Source: Bdellovibrionales bacterium
Lineage (GTDB): Bacteria; Bdellovibrionota; Bdellovibrionia; Bdellovibrionales; UBA1609
Reading direction: 5' to 3'
Assembly (NCBI GenBank): GCA_023301025.1
Contig: JALZUR010000045.1
Coordinates: 1-54,366, forward strand
DNA: 54,366 bases
Shown: piece after piece, positions 24,901 through 29,700 of the stretch
Numbering within the stretch: the stretch's first letter is position 1
How the letters are laid out: each line of letters starts with the position of its first letter
Program-made: the position numbers and the translations under genes
The notes under the pieces: generated by a model
The model's database searches: none
Told to the model about the DNA's origin: nothing
What the model saw: the letters and a program-made list of their open reading frames with translations, nothing else

Positions 24901-26760
24901 GAAAATGCTAAAGAAGGTGATAATATTTGGACTACTTTAAAAATTACAAATATTGGTCCAGCTGTTGCTAAAAACATTTTAATTAAAGACTACCTACCTG
25001 AAGAGTTTATAGATACGAAAGACTATAGACACACCAAAAATTCTAATCTAATTGATGGTGGGTGGAGTATTGAAAGTCTTGCAGTAGGTGAAGAATCTAA
25101 TCTGTCATGGAAGAGCACTTTAAGATCTGGATCTGGTGGTAAGGTTATTATAGATACTGTTGATGAGATTACTCTTGATCAAGATTTTAAATTAAATATT
25201 AAAGATCAGTACACTCCGACACTAAAAGTTTCTAATGATACAGACTTAAAAGTTACTTTAATTAGTAATAAGCAAAAAATAGATCTTGGTGAAGAATTTA
25301 GCTATGAGTTAACTTTTGAAAACTATGGCCCAACAAAAGCTGAAGACCTAAAAGCTAAGCTAGTTCTTGATAAGTGTTTAACTTTAAAAAGTTTTAATTC
25401 AGAGCAAATGATCTTCAAAAAAGGTAAGATTAAGGTCTTAAGTATTGATACAAAAGCTAAAGCAATCGCTACTGTAAGTGTTATGTCTGACTTTAAGTGT
25501 TCTAAAGATGAATTTAAGACTTTTATAAAAGATTTTTATTTAGAACAGAATGATATAAATACTTCTAAAGATCAGTATAAAACAGAAGTTAAAATCAATG
25601 ATAAAACAGATCTAAACATTCAAGTGGTTACTGAAGTTGAGAGTGTTCATGAAAACAAAGAATTTGAGTATTTAATTCATGTTAAAAACAATGGCCCAGC
25701 ATTTGTTAATACAGGAGCGTTAAAATTTGAAATTTCTGATAGCTTAGAGATAGTGAGATTAAAATCTACTAACAAACATAAAGAAGGACAGACTTGGAAT
25801 TTTGAAAATCTTGCAAAAGGTGAGTCAGAAACTTTAACAGTAAAAGTTAGATCTAAGTTTAAAACTTTCGGACAAAAAGCTACTTTTAGAGTAACAGAAG
25901 TTAAAACAAACAGAGTAGATATCAATAGTAGTAAAGATGTAAACCAATTAAAACATAGTATAAGTGATAAGGTTGATTTAGCTATTAATATATTCCCTGA
26001 TCAAGAAAATGTAGATAAACCTTTCTTAAATTATACTTATGAAATCGTAAACCATGGTCCAGGTGTAACAACTAACTTAAGAATGGCTATTATTCTTGAA
26101 GAAGATCATTTAGATAAAGGTAAAGTTTCTACATCTAAAAATGCTGATTATGATCTTGGATTTTTTAAAGTGGATTTACTCTACCCTGGAGATAAAGCGA
26201 TCTTTAAATCTGAGCATAAGATTAAGTCTTTTACTGAAAATATAATAGAAGCAACTTACAAGAACTTATCTTTTGATCAAAAGGATTCTAATTTAACAGA
26301 AGACAAATTAACAGGACAAGTAAGTGTTGTTAATGCTACAGAACTTAAAGCTAAAAAATTAATGTCAGTTAAAAGACCAGAATTAGGTGAGAATTTTGTT
26401 TATACTTACACTTTAAAGAATACAGGCACGCAAGTGGCTAGAAAAATTGTTCTAAAAGACACCTTAGATACAAGTATTTTTGAGACTATAGGTGAGTCTG
26501 AATGTGACCTTGGAGAGTGTAAAAATCTTGGGTTATGGACAATTGATCAGATTGATCCTGGTCAGACTGTGACATTAAAAATTCCATTAAAGATGGTTGC
26601 AAGGCCAGCGAATGCTTTAATAGTTTCAGATCCAATAGATGAACTTAAGATGGAACAAACTAACTTACTGTCTTTAGATAAAATGTTACTTTTTGACTTT
26701 AATCTTGATGCACAAAAAATTAAAAAACGTGCTGTAGCTGGGGAGACAGAAGATGAATAA
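1..26760 (+). CDS. Giant DUF11-repeat surface protein with internal OmpA-like domain (5' end outside window)
   Basis: The frame is open from base 1 and begins in the middle of a repeat, so the true start and any signal peptide lie upstream; the GTG at 34 is not a credible start. At least 8,919 residues are visible. I count 57 tandem DUF11-type (TIGR01451-like) repeats of about 128 residues to about 21978, each starting with a D-[LIV]-x-[VI]-x-K-[ST]-V strand and carrying an L-x-W-[TS]-I strand and a late D-Q-[TSV]-[DE] motif. A divergent repeat follows (21979-22440), then an SdrD/CnaB-like region, an OmpA-like domain (about 23158-23403) and nine lysine-rich repeats. DUF11 repeats are Ig-like beta domains of surface proteins. 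Its stop overlaps the start of the barrel gene by 8 bp, implying coupled expression. Inferred role: a long envelope-anchored adhesin or surface fibre. I noticed no cysteine before the last few repeats. Confidence 0.93.
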   Translation, partial: PLAFDVSVVKSVNVPNPTEGQEVIYTITVTNEAAATTGTNIVVGDLVPVGVTYVAGSAPSSLPAGVTVNESAPTAGNGLEWTIASLASTATVNLEFRAVVDAGAALSNPSIQNTASYVSSDQIDTALGNNDGSATITVQGLDVGVTKTVDDNQPIENQEVTYTITVNNLSPQTVTNVEITDALPADLIFVAGTATGPNFVLTTPGGVETLTWTIPNLPSLASTTLTFRALVNTGTAGATLTNTATRTGMTETDSNAVNDSSSVDVTVDPFDIEIVKSVDDPTAEEGQEVTYTLTLNNNSVGTDATGIIVRDLVPAGLSFVPGSMTGGDVRDQSTPTSVGGLRWDINTLTNGTPVVLTFRATVNTGAAISNPSIQNTATITNLDQIDNVPANNSSQVNVNVVGLDVEVLKSVDNASPTEGDTVVYTITVNNLSSQPVSSVVLGDVVPSGVTYVAGSIVGGDSNDDSTPDSGSGLSWTVNTIAGSGSSSLSFSATVDSGAAASGTITNNANLVSIAETQVNTANDIGSADINAQSFDVAVTKSVDDSTPEEGQLITYTITVSNVTSSTGNTVVVRDIVPTGVTYEPGTISGGDLRSDTSPIGTGLEWTVNTLGALGSAQLTFQARVNAGALATNPTIINTANFISADQVDSNNTNDSGSATINVVGIDLNIIKTVLPVSAEEGQTVTYTVVVNNPGTQPATNILIRDIVPNGVTYVAGSLIGGDANDDSSPDSTGLTWNLTSLNGGQSRTIEFQATVDGGALAISPIDNTADIVSFDQTDSVLTDNTSTAALTVLGLDLEVVKTVSDSNPEEGELITYTITLNNLSSQVINGVEITDVVPAGVTYVTSSAAGTTLIDDSNPAGTGIIWTVPGDISNGTPVVLTFNATVDAGTAPGATTIDNTAFESAMNQTDSNDANNTSTVSIDPIGLDIEVLKAVSDATPTEGDTVTYTITVNNLSSQTASNINIGDVVPSGLTYVAGSISGGVSNSEATPTANDGLTWVINSILGLSSATLTFDASVNAATAGTTITNNALLLSLTETEDDASNNTGSAVITPRAFDIAILKSVDDDTAEEGQEITFTVNVENTSTTDGTNIVVQDVLPNGLTFVAGSQTGPGAAYDAGTRTFTWTVPTLLANSNLNFTYRTTVDAGATTTYVTAVNTASYVNSDQIDSAATNNTSSITVTFVGIDIEVQKSVSTANPEEGDTIAYTVNVNNTSTQAATNIEITDILPVGVTFVAGSQTGPGASYDAGTRTMTWLIPSLAGASGSILTFNTTVDAGTAGTTISNSASLSNIDQSESNTTNNTGTVDINPVGLDIEILKSVDILTPTEGDTVVYTITANNLSSQAATTVNISDVLPNGITYVASSVTGPGANYDTGSNTLSWILSNLAGGASETLTFSATVNSSTAGTTISNSATLVSLDQTDDNAANNIGTVNISPVGFDVAISKSVSAANPEESSVVTYTINVENVSAAPGTNIVVTDIVPSGVTYVASSIAGPAGVVIDDLDPAGTGLTWSIPTINASATLTLSFQAMVDLGTAGTTVTNTANRTSSDQVDSNLANDSSSVDINPVGIDLEVNKVVNDATPEEGDTITYTVTVSNLTTQDATSVTISDVLPLGITYVVGSVTGPGATYDAGTRTFTWILPAVSNGTPIVLDYDVTVDAGSASLGVLSNTANLVSLDQTDSNAVNNSSQVDIDPVGLDVQVLKIVSDTTPEEGETVVYTITINNLSSQPATNLTIGDIVPSGVTYAPSSITGGDSNSDTTPNTGAGLTWTINSLAGNGSFVLSFSAVVDAATSGTTIVNDATLNSLDQTDDNAVNNTGSATITPVGVDLAVSKSVSEVNPVEGNTITYTVNVENLSSQPASNVVITDVVPAGVTYTASSVTGPGASFDVATNTITWTVPTLLGAANETLTFDATVDSATAGTTIINTVNLISLDQTDDNATNDSGSVSITPVSFDIAVNKSVDDNTAEEGQSITFTITATNTTAVDGTNVEITDVLPNGLTFVSAAPSAGTVDTVDPSGAGLVWNLPSVLGNASQTLNVVATVETGAVSAFGTATNTASLTNSDQVDSNSANDSSSVLITYIGIDLSLNKTVDNANPEEGAAVVYTLVVENLSSQTATNINVTDIVPVGVTYLANSINGPPGVVTDQTSPNGTGLVWSIPTLASAATVTLSFTALVDASTASTTITNTADITALDQTDSITANNTDSVNIVPVGLDLEILKTVNQSTPTEGDTITYTVQVNNTSAQTATTVVVSDVLPAGITYVAASATGLGANYDGGTNTITWTVPSLPGLASSTFTFDASVDAGASAGSITNDATLTSLDQTDDNAVNNQGSVTINPVSFDIRVAKSVSSASPSEGETITYTVNVENLSSADGSNITIEDVLPAGVTYVAASVAGPGAAYDGVTNTLSWMLPALNGGANINLTFDAVVDNATAGSTITNTATMTAVDQVDSDLTNNSGSVDINPVGLDLQVLKTVSNVTPEEGATVTYTVTVNNLSTQTATNVNILDVVPNGVTYVASSIAGGTLQNDTSPTGTGLSWTIANLAGGGTETLTFDAVVDTGARALNPITNRANLNTLDQSEDNPANNQGVADINVIGLDIAVAKAVDNATPTEGDNVVYTITVENLSSQNATNVNILDIVPAGVTYVASSIAGGTLQDDTSPTGTGLSWTIAALNGGASETLTFTASVDGGASAFNPITNTATINTVDQSEEDNGNNSGSVNINAQTFDISVAKAVNNVNPEEGETITYTLTVSNNTPAIIGTGIQITDIVPSGVTYVAGSMVGGDIQNEANPDSTGLVWTINSIDANNVSLSFQAVVDSGSASVGAITNTASLTASDQVDSDVSNDNGSVDIDPVGINIEVRKSVSVASPEEGSTVTYTIEVENLSSQGATNLNISDVIPTGVTYVAASVTGTGGTYDAGTNTLTWAFASLLGGATETLSFQASVNSGTAGSTITNTANLISIAETEDTPANNTSSVDINPVGLDLSVNKSVSNATPTEGDEITYTITVENLSSQPATNAVVSDVVPSQLSYVLTSATGPGAVYDAVTETITWTIPTIAAASTSTLTFRANVDAGASAFNPITNTANFVSADQTDDQVANNQGSVDINVQTFDLAVSKAVDNSSPEEGQTISYTITVTNVTPSVQGTNIEITDVVPSGVTYVPASISGGDLRDDSNPNSTGLVWTINTINTTDVILSFEATVDSGSASLGVITNTASLTNSDQIDSEVGNNNGSVDIDPVGLDLQVLKTANNVTPEEGATVTYTITVNNLSSQPATNVNILDVVPNGVTYVPASITGGDLSDDSSPTGTGLSWTINTLLANGTASLTFDATVDVGARALNPITNRANLNTLDQTEDNPANNEGVAAVNVIGLDIAVAKAVDNVTPTEGDNVVYTITVENLSTQTATNIQIIDPVPSQVTYVASSITGGSTQDDTNPAAGLTWTIGSLAGGASETLSFTANVNGGASAFNPITNTATLSSVDQSEEDNGNNSGSVNIDAQTFDASVSKTVDNATPEEGQTVTYVITLSNVTPAIMGTNIQVTDIVPNGVTYVPGSISGGDVRDDANPDSTGLVWTINTLDGTDVLLSFDATVDVGARAFNPITNTTNITAVDQFDSNAANDTSSVNINVVGLDLEVRKSVNESGPEEGETVTYTIEVENLSTQNATNINVSDVLPNGVTYVPASVTGPGGNFDAGTETLSWLIPALAGGATTVFTFEATVDTGARALNPISNSALLGALDQSEENAANNTGTADINVVGLDIAVSKSVDNPSPTEGDSVVYTVTVQNLSSQPATNVNVLDPVPAQLTYVASSIAGGSLRDDSDPVAGLSWTINTLGAGASVDLTFSANVNGGASAFNPITNTASLNSVDQSEEDNGNNSGSVDIIAQTFDASVAKAVSESSPEEGETVTYTLTVTNETTSINGTNIEITDTLPNGVTYVSASVTGPGGTYDVATRTLTWVIPSLLGAAVETLSFQATVDTGAVLLGTITNTATRTNSDQFDSNTANDSGSVDITPVGLDIQIQKNVNNDEPIEGENIVYTISVTNLSSQIATNVVVNDLVPDGVTYVAASILGGASQNDATPDSGSGLEWSIATLNAAQTIDLQFTANVDTGAQVAFGTVTNTAGLVSLDQSEDNAANNTDDQIITIQPFDLAVDKSVSILEPTEGQLITYTIEVENLASVAATNVTLNDLIPAGVTYVAASIAGGDTRDDATPTTGNGLTWTINTLASGATASVSFDATVDAGAQATYGTITNTGSLFSLDQVDGNPANNSDNVTITVRGIDIAINKTVNQPAPEEGQTITYSLTVENLSIIGATNIVINDIVPNGVTYVPGSITGGDIRDESTPDTANGLSWTINTLSGSATENLTFDAVVDSGARALNPITNTGLIATLDQTDENATNDTSSVDVNAVGIDLQVVKSVDNGTPAEGEVVNYTLTVTNLSSQSATNVVLRDVVPDGVTYVATSIAGGDTQVDADPEGVGLTWTINNLASGADASVTFAASVDLGSFAAFGTVTNTGALDSVDQSEENAANNTDSVDIIIQSIDIGIDKTVSNISPNEGEVITYTLEVSNISGFTATNIVINDLLPAGITYVPASITGGDTQDESTPNSGNGLTWTIANLNGGPPGNVVTLTFDAVVDNGARALGPVINAGEITAVDQTDSDPTNNRSTATITARGLDLEVVKTVNDTQPVEQDIVTYTLEVTNNGPSNATNILINDLVPTGVTYQIGTMSGGDAQNEATPNSGSGLVWSINSLLSGDSVFLTFQGQVDVGTGGTVITNTAQVDAVDQTEENPVNDAGSVDIVVQAIVDIVIQKNSDKADYEEGETVVYTITVTNNGPSLASAIEVRDFVPADISYTNATIMGGDVQDDTDPSGSGLAWTINTLSPLAPNNTVTLTFSGTVNPGANLNTPVVNTATKTAVAQTESDVTNDSDNASINILNDLDISLAKTVSNTTPSIGDIITYSIDVTNAGPTQASGVVINDVVPNGTIYLSGTDSGADSVSSSDPSGAGVDFTINTIDAGDTQTITFNVLIEDNANLLNPITNNALLSSVVQNDIDATNDTAAVDINVNSDLDVSIIKSVDNPMPFELDEVIYTIVVTNNGPAGASNVVVNDILDAGLTYVVGSMTGGDVQNDATPNSGVGLEWTINQILNGDFVTLTFRATPNAGTSGSTITNTTNISAVDQPDVDALNDASTVDIIVRNDADLIILKTVDNNLPSENDVLTYTLTVTNAGPSISRDVIINDLVPTGLSYVVATASGGDIQNDATPNTGAGLSWTINEMLNGDIVVLSFQATVDVGQAGNIIRNTGDIVSFTSTEADPSNNSSFVDVTVDNGVDLQIIKSVNENNPSEGDTVSFTIAVTNNGPSNRASAINITDVVPVGLTYVTASIAGGDTQIDADPNGAGLNWVINTLDVGNTVNLTFNATVDILTAGNTIVNTAVFNSFDQIDSNISPDDLTETLTVNDDIDLQLVKTVSRPDPSPLEVITYTVTLTNNGPTTGANITVNDIVPAFVDYQPGSATGGDTINDTDPNGAGITWTINQINVGQTVTMTFDAAAQMSTINTTITNTATYTHIYNDTTPNDSPSVDILVTGRSDIFVTKTVDNPTPREAENFVFTVNVQNRGPINVSDLVIVDPLPAGLTYVSDNTGNYNPATGEWTIGFIPAGSASTLNLTVQANPGTGGQVITNTVTAINTIIVDTNITPDDLSESVTVIENTDIYILGSVSNANPDEQEIVTFTFDIENRGPTTGTNLGLETVLPPGLTFIPGSQTGGDTSSATGSTLNWNIATSNVNDIDTLTFQVSVDPGIGGSSLSVLLDLIAIDQTEDPVPADDNQVDLVIGNDADIFFTKVANINNANEGDTVTFTITATNNGPTRARNLMITEDLSPFYTLVNQSATVGTYTGNVWTIGNLDSGATAVLTIDVTVNAGSSGQTITNLLENQSQDQIDVNVTPDDLEETVIIGANTDVEILLSIIDDPGNDSVLEENQVFTYQVSVRNIGPAQVTNFSFDLFNPSQVSYNTGNETLTSGSFSFPTWSIPSIDVGATEILTVEATVNPGTFGQTATANVTNIMMDQVDGNVTPDDLTEVVTIDDEVDLYIQKIVDVTNPNEGDQINFSVIVENRGPADATGIVIEDIFPDAFLNLEFAAPTQGVFNSTTRVWTIASLSPGQTGVLTLTARVRTGSSGNTITNTVQLTALDQTDSNLTPDDLSETLNVSDVVDLEISKVVSNPTPDEGEVITYTITVRNNGPSVGTNFTLEDQIPTGITVQSIVTNIGSYAPDIWSIPNLPNGFIAIMEVEALVEFGVGGTLIRNEITNVAVDQTDTIGATNDILIADINVNHDTDFYIEKVADEAVYSEGDTVTYTITSTNNGPALAQNASLEDLLPVGVTYQSHTADNATVYDETTGLWTLNDVPVGQTNTLEILATVDPGTNGSTIVNTITNVTLDETDTEANPDDLDESILIINDLDIAVSIAADVTQVDEQNEVNLTISAINLGPARATDVQLNYTVPPQFAFVSATPSVGTYDELTGDWDVSQINVTENVTLTVVVRALEGQGGQIVPMTTTLTAVNQNEIQPANNTDSVDVEINHVNDLTITKIVDNNTPKETDRVIFTLTVANAGPAQSQNLILTDSMPAGLTFESVVSATQGTYNGTDWNVGNLSMGATASIDIEASVDVGTNGQTITNLITNIAQDETDLVNSDDLDEVLVIDRNVDLEITKTVNNPTPAEGDTIEFTLTLINNGPIEITNLILDDPMPAGLTFVAAQTPTNGVFTSPQWSIASLPSGDTATVVLEATVDVGTANSTITNLITSIVMDQIDETPGNNDLEETITVANESNLVVTKIVDNSSPNESDSVIYTITLANNGPAQATNVALTDVIPAGLTLLSSTPSLGTYIGDVWTLGTMANGQTESLSLTAQVNIGQSGNTIVNQVTNVSLDQNDSNTAGDDLDEPITVGNTLDLAVSISTSDTVVDEGQNHTYTLRVTNNGPNQASNLSVVDAWPAGLEIISANSPDFNIGTFTWNIGTLPVGASADVIITARARPGTAGSTITNAITYSLDQTDSTAGDVLSVDVQVNNNLDLVIAHDVDNDRPSELDTVRFTVEATNNGPARATNISYVYNLPVGLTLSSVSPDSGSSFASDTWTIPQLDAGQTIALIVEATVNAGTAGSTFTANIGTQILDQIDSNITPDDFDEDVTVRNESDIFVQKIADQNIVFEEDEAVFTITVTNRGPLNLNTLSLDDDVPQGLQVLSATTSRGTYTAPTWNIGPMSVGETVTLTIRTQVEEDTANTSIVNTVTNIVSDRADNNVSPDDLTESLDILGTSSVIVSIDYSKEVVAVGDLLGVTVEVESLIDSDFNPLTTTVRLPQGISYIEGTSNILIPGDDGVFGTEDDSTAETTDAELTSLNTVHSLRFNGKTLAYDYNTLGRTVNRYTFMTRVGATAIGGKLTATAVASFTGAEVSSLATDIVIVENNEISDLTNILGKVFHDRDGDGYQDDARVSGVKVYGGTPVENIIEDTAQVSYGDGFETVSGNLERGYRVGYLDSKKSITDESSRSSAVLRVQVRENTLDELVVKSSEGTRTVIDVGGQSYHKHRGAVKKGMNSQDLLINRFIKEIDEKMWLYVVIKNQGLKEEGLPGARVIGVDGLTIETDEYGRFHISDVETRRYRMQNYILKLDMRSLPGNAKMTTENPRVIRLTGGLHTKFNFGVQMPEKDVKVYASKKFNEIFFKTGKFDIEETEQEKVKKVQSELSMLPIELEDSKVLIQGFADYRGLSSVNKDLSLNRAQTVLNKFDNIRPDLHFKMSLDNEAPNEGDEVNFTLVVENRGLGEVYDLVIDMPMDKHLELVKTKTSKGTYDATRWLVGSLEGKDSAKIEFTTKVKEFTSDEGFVIAANSYLYRGMDEAKEIDTVLASGKVKNDLDLEVTISSNLEEVDEREKFEVVYTVVNNGPAAATNLKVELGSLKSFDVYSMTSDKGSIAKSNWSIGTLRKTEKAVLKLSLSAKVNTADQSIDIAIDNIGMDQVDINQSSDLMSLAVLVKNDLDLFISSVVSKSTAVEFDELTYEVIVHNKGPIRATNVELSIDLADEFNSLKTRSSSGTYKSGVWTLPSVENGTKEKLKLVLQVAPGSGGETLVNEVYEVSVDQEDLNTTKDIYTTESKILNETDVVVTKVASNERPQENQHFDMIWTVENRGPARLEFFELEDILSDKLVAVEASKVETGRVEGNTWKIDALNSGEKVTMTKTVYAVAGTGDLTISDKVESITHEQKDTKSNSKLIAKVKIDNSTELELIKNFNAENAKEGDNIWTTLKITNIGPAVAKNILIKDYLPEEFIDTKDYRHTKNSNLIDGGWSIESLAVGEESNLSWKSTLRSGSGGKVIIDTVDEITLDQDFKLNIKDQYTPTLKVSNDTDLKVTLISNKQKIDLGEEFSYELTFENYGPTKAEDLKAKLVLDKCLTLKSFNSEQMIFKKGKIKVLSIDTKAKAIATVSVMSDFKCSKDEFKTFIKDFYLEQNDINTSKDQYKTEVKINDKTDLNIQVVTEVESVHENKEFEYLIHVKNNGPAFVNTGALKFEISDSLEIVRLKSTNKHKEGQTWNFENLAKGESETLTVKVRSKFKTFGQKATFRVTEVKTNRVDINSSKDVNQLKHSISDKVDLAINIFPDQENVDKPFLNYTYEIVNHGPGVTTNLRMAIILEEDHLDKGKVSTSKNADYDLGFFKVDLLYPGDKAIFKSEHKIKSFTENIIEATYKNLSFDQKDSNLTEDKLTGQVSVVNATELKAKKLMSVKRPELGENFVYTYTLKNTGTQVARKIVLKDTLDTSIFETIGESECDLGECKNLGLWTIDQIDPGQTVTLKIPLKMVARPANALIVSDPIDELKMEQTNLLSLDKMLLFDFNLDAQKIKKRAVAGETEDE
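5866..12456 (+). repeat. Higher-order repeat: three-domain units of about 1.16 kb
   Basis: Repeats beginning with Phe-Asp rather than Leu/Ile-Asp, usually with an extra short insert before the second strand, start at 5866, 7030, 8191, 9346, 10513 and 11674. The spacings are 1164, 1161, 1155, 1167 and 1161 bp, exactly three DUF11 units each; the next Phe-Asp unit is at 12457, two units later. This points to amplification of a three-domain block rather than of single domains. Confidence 0.8.
21979..23403 (+). other. Non-repeat core of the giant protein: divergent repeat, SdrD/CnaB-like folds, OmpA-like domain
   Basis: After a divergent repeat, a G-K-V-F-H-D-R-D-G-D-G-Y-Q-D stretch (about 22456-22500) matches SdrD B-like domains, including their Asp-rich calcium-type loop. 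A second beta domain at about 22890-23150 has a T-D-E-Y-G-R-F motif and the stretch T-T-E-N-P-R-V-I-R-L-T-G-G-L, typical as I recall of DUF11/barrel surface proteins. About 23158-23403 reads as an OmpA-like C-terminal domain: F-F-K-T-G-K-F-D-I, then G-F-A-D-Y-R-G, then N-K-D-L-S-L-N-R-A. The Asp of F-A-D and the Arg of N-R-A correspond to the residues that bind diaminopimelate in OmpA, so attachment to peptidoglycan is plausible. Confidence 0.8.
23404..26757 (+). repeat. Nine C-terminal divergent, lysine-rich DUF11-like repeats
   Basis: Nine further units follow the OmpA-like domain, starting with P-D-L-H-F-K-M, L-D-L-E-V-T-I, L-D-L-F-I-S-S, T-D-V-V-V-T-K, T-E-L-E-L-I-K, T-D-L-K-V-T-L, T-D-L-N-I-Q-V, V-D-L-A-I-N-I and T-E-L-K-A-K-K. 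They keep the G-P linker and the D-Q-x-D ending in part, but are rich in Lys and Glu and much less Thr/Asp-rich than the N-terminal units. The only cysteines I see in the protein are here (near 25375, 25498, 26503 and 26518). Confidence 0.8.
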
Positions 26761-29700
26761 ATTTAAATTCTTACTGATTCTTATGCTGCCTGCTACAAGT
26801 CTTTTATTTGAATTGTCTTTTACTACTAAAGCATTTGCTCAGACAGGCTTAAATCTAGAAGACAGTCAAAAATTACTTAGTGCTGATCCTTCTAATGAAG
26901 AGAGTAAAGAAGAGAAAACTGATGTTTTGGGTACCATTTCTGAAGACTTAGAAGAAAGTAAAATTGTAGAAGTGCCAAAAGCTTCAGACAATAAGGCTAC
27001 TGAGAAGGTTATTGACGAAACAGTTAAAAAACCAGTTGTAGAACCAGTAAAAGAACCTGTTTTAGAGATGCCTCAAAAAGAAGTTGTTGAGACAAATAAA
27101 GATGCAGATGCACTTGAAACTGTAAAAGATTCTGAATCTGTTAAAACTACAGAGATCTCAACAAAAGATTCTAAAACTAAAGAAGATAAAAACCTTCCTC
27201 CAGAAACAAAAGAAGAGTTAAATACACGACTTCAGTTAGATAGAAGAGTTGATGTAGTTTATGAGGGGCGTGTTAAATTCAAAAATGGTGCGGCAATTTG
27301 GGCTGTAGAAGATCCTAGTCTAGATACACCAAAGTTAGAAATTCAAGCTCCAGAACAAATTGATATAACGACAAAAGAGCTAAGATTTAGAGTTTTTACA
27401 AACTATTTTCCTTTTATCAATACTTGGGAGCTTGGCTTATATAAAAGAGATAAAGTAGGGGTAAAGACACTTATAAAAACACTTAAAGGTGAAAGAGATG
27501 AGCTTTACAATATTTCATATCCTATCAACGAAGGTGATTATGAGATAGGTGATACAATATTCTATCAGCTTAAAGTTTTTCAAAACGAAGATATTTTTGA
27601 TATTGTTAGAGAAAAAAGAATTGAATTTATTAAAAGAGTTGAAAACCAAAATTTAGATGAAAATGATGATACCCTTGATTCAAACTCTTTAGAGGCTATT
27701 TGGGGTCAAAATTCAATTGAAAAGCAGAACATTCCTATTAGAGGTTCAAGAGTTAGAATTGTTGGAAGGAACTTTCCTATCAATCAAAGCCTTGAGTACC
27801 GTGGTCAAAGATTACAAGTTGATCAAGCTGGAAACTTCTTAGTTGAAGAGCACTTTCCGATTGGTGAGCATAAAATACAAGTTAATGTTACTGACAGAGA
27901 TACAAAAGATAAGTTTATGGTGCCTTTTGATTTAAGTGTTTCAGGCAACTATTTTTTTGCAGTAGCCATTGCAGATATGCGTATAGGGTCATCGAAGCTC
28001 TCTGAACAGATTGCAGGTGTTGATAGCGACGATACTTATGATTCAGAAATGTTTACAGACGGTAGATTAGCATTTTATTTAAAAGGTAAAGTTAAAGGAA
28101 AATATTTAATTACAGCACAAATGGATACAACTGAAGGTCCTATTAAAAATATGTTTGATAGTGTCTTTAGAAAAGATTCTGAAGCTTTATTTAGAAGACT
28201 TGATCCAGATAGATATTATCCTGTATATGGAGACAACTCTACAACTACAGAAACTGCGGCAAGCCAAGGCCAGCTTTATGTGAAAGTTGAAGTGGATCAG
28301 TCCTACATTCTTTGGGGTAATGACAATTTAGAAACTACAAGAACACTTTTATCTCAGTACAATCGTACTTTGTATGGTGCTCATGCTAAATATAAAAGTA
28401 GAAAGCAAACTAAGTTTGGTGAAAACAGAACAAGCCTTAGCGTATTTGCTGCTAATCCTGAGAGTCTGTTAGGTCACAATGAGTTTAGAGCAACAGGAAG
28501 TAGAGTTTACAGACTTAGACACAATGATATAATTCAAGGTTCTGAAAAAATAGTTTTAGAATTAAGAGATAGAGACACAGGATTACTTGTTTCTACATCT
28601 AGCCAAATTGTATTAGAGCCTTTTAAGGATTATGAATTCGACTATCTCGCTGGCCGAATTGTTCTTACAAGAGAGATTACAAATTTTGACATTGATGGGT
28701 CATCAAGTGTTACAACTGGTGGTACAAACAACTCTGGTAGAGAACAGTACTTTTTAGTTGCAGACTATGAGTACAGTCCTTTTGGAAATGATTTAGATGA
28801 AACTTCTGTTGGTGGATCTTTAGAAAAATGGATCGGAGACTATGTAGCTGTTGGTGGAACTTATGTTGAAGAGGGACGAGCAGGTTCAGAGTATAGTCTT
28901 AAAGGTCTTGATGCTACATTAAAACTAGGTCAGCAGTCCTTTGTAAAAGCTGAAAGATCAGAAACTGACAGTGTACAAAGTTCTGCAAATTTTATCTCTG
29001 AAGATGGTGGCTTAAGCTTTTTTCAAAAAGAATTAGATCTAAGCACTAATCCTCAAGATCAATCTGGAAAGGCTTTGGCTGTTGAATCTAGACTTTTCTT
29101 AAATGATTTTATTAAATCTGAAAAAACAGATGCTGTTTTAACAACATGGTACAGAGATTATGAAGCTGGGTTTTCAACTGCAAGACGCCAAGTAGGTGCT
29201 GATCTAAAAGAGTATGGTCTTGATTATGAAATGACTTTGAATAGCAGCAATACAATTAAATCAAAGATTGCTGTTACAGATCAAACAGCAGGACAAAAAG
29301 AACAGATACTTGTTTTGTCTTATGGTAAAGATTTTAGAAATGGAACAACTGTAAGTGCTGAATACAGAAAAGAAGATCAAACTAATTCTTCAACTGGTCA
29401 AGATGACTCTGGTAGCGTGATTGGACTTCAGTTAAACCAAAGATTAACACGTGGTTGGACTGTTTATGGTCGTGCACAAGACAGTGTAAAAGAAGAGGGA
29501 AACTATCAAGAAAACTCAAGATGGGCACTAGGTACTAAATTTAGGATTTCTAGAAAATTTGAAGGAACGGCTGAATATTCTGACGGTGACAGAGGGGAGA
29601 GCCATTTATTTGGACTTGGTTACAATGTTTCTGAATCTCATAGAGTCTATTCAAATTTTGGAAGATCAATTGATACATCATCTGGAGAAATCTCAGATGG

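Noticed and set aside
513-25925. Many open frames of 60-120 codons on the minus strand inside the giant gene
   Set aside because: They recur at the same place in each repeat, lack ribosome-binding sites and mirror the repeat codons; they are shadows of the plus-strand gene.
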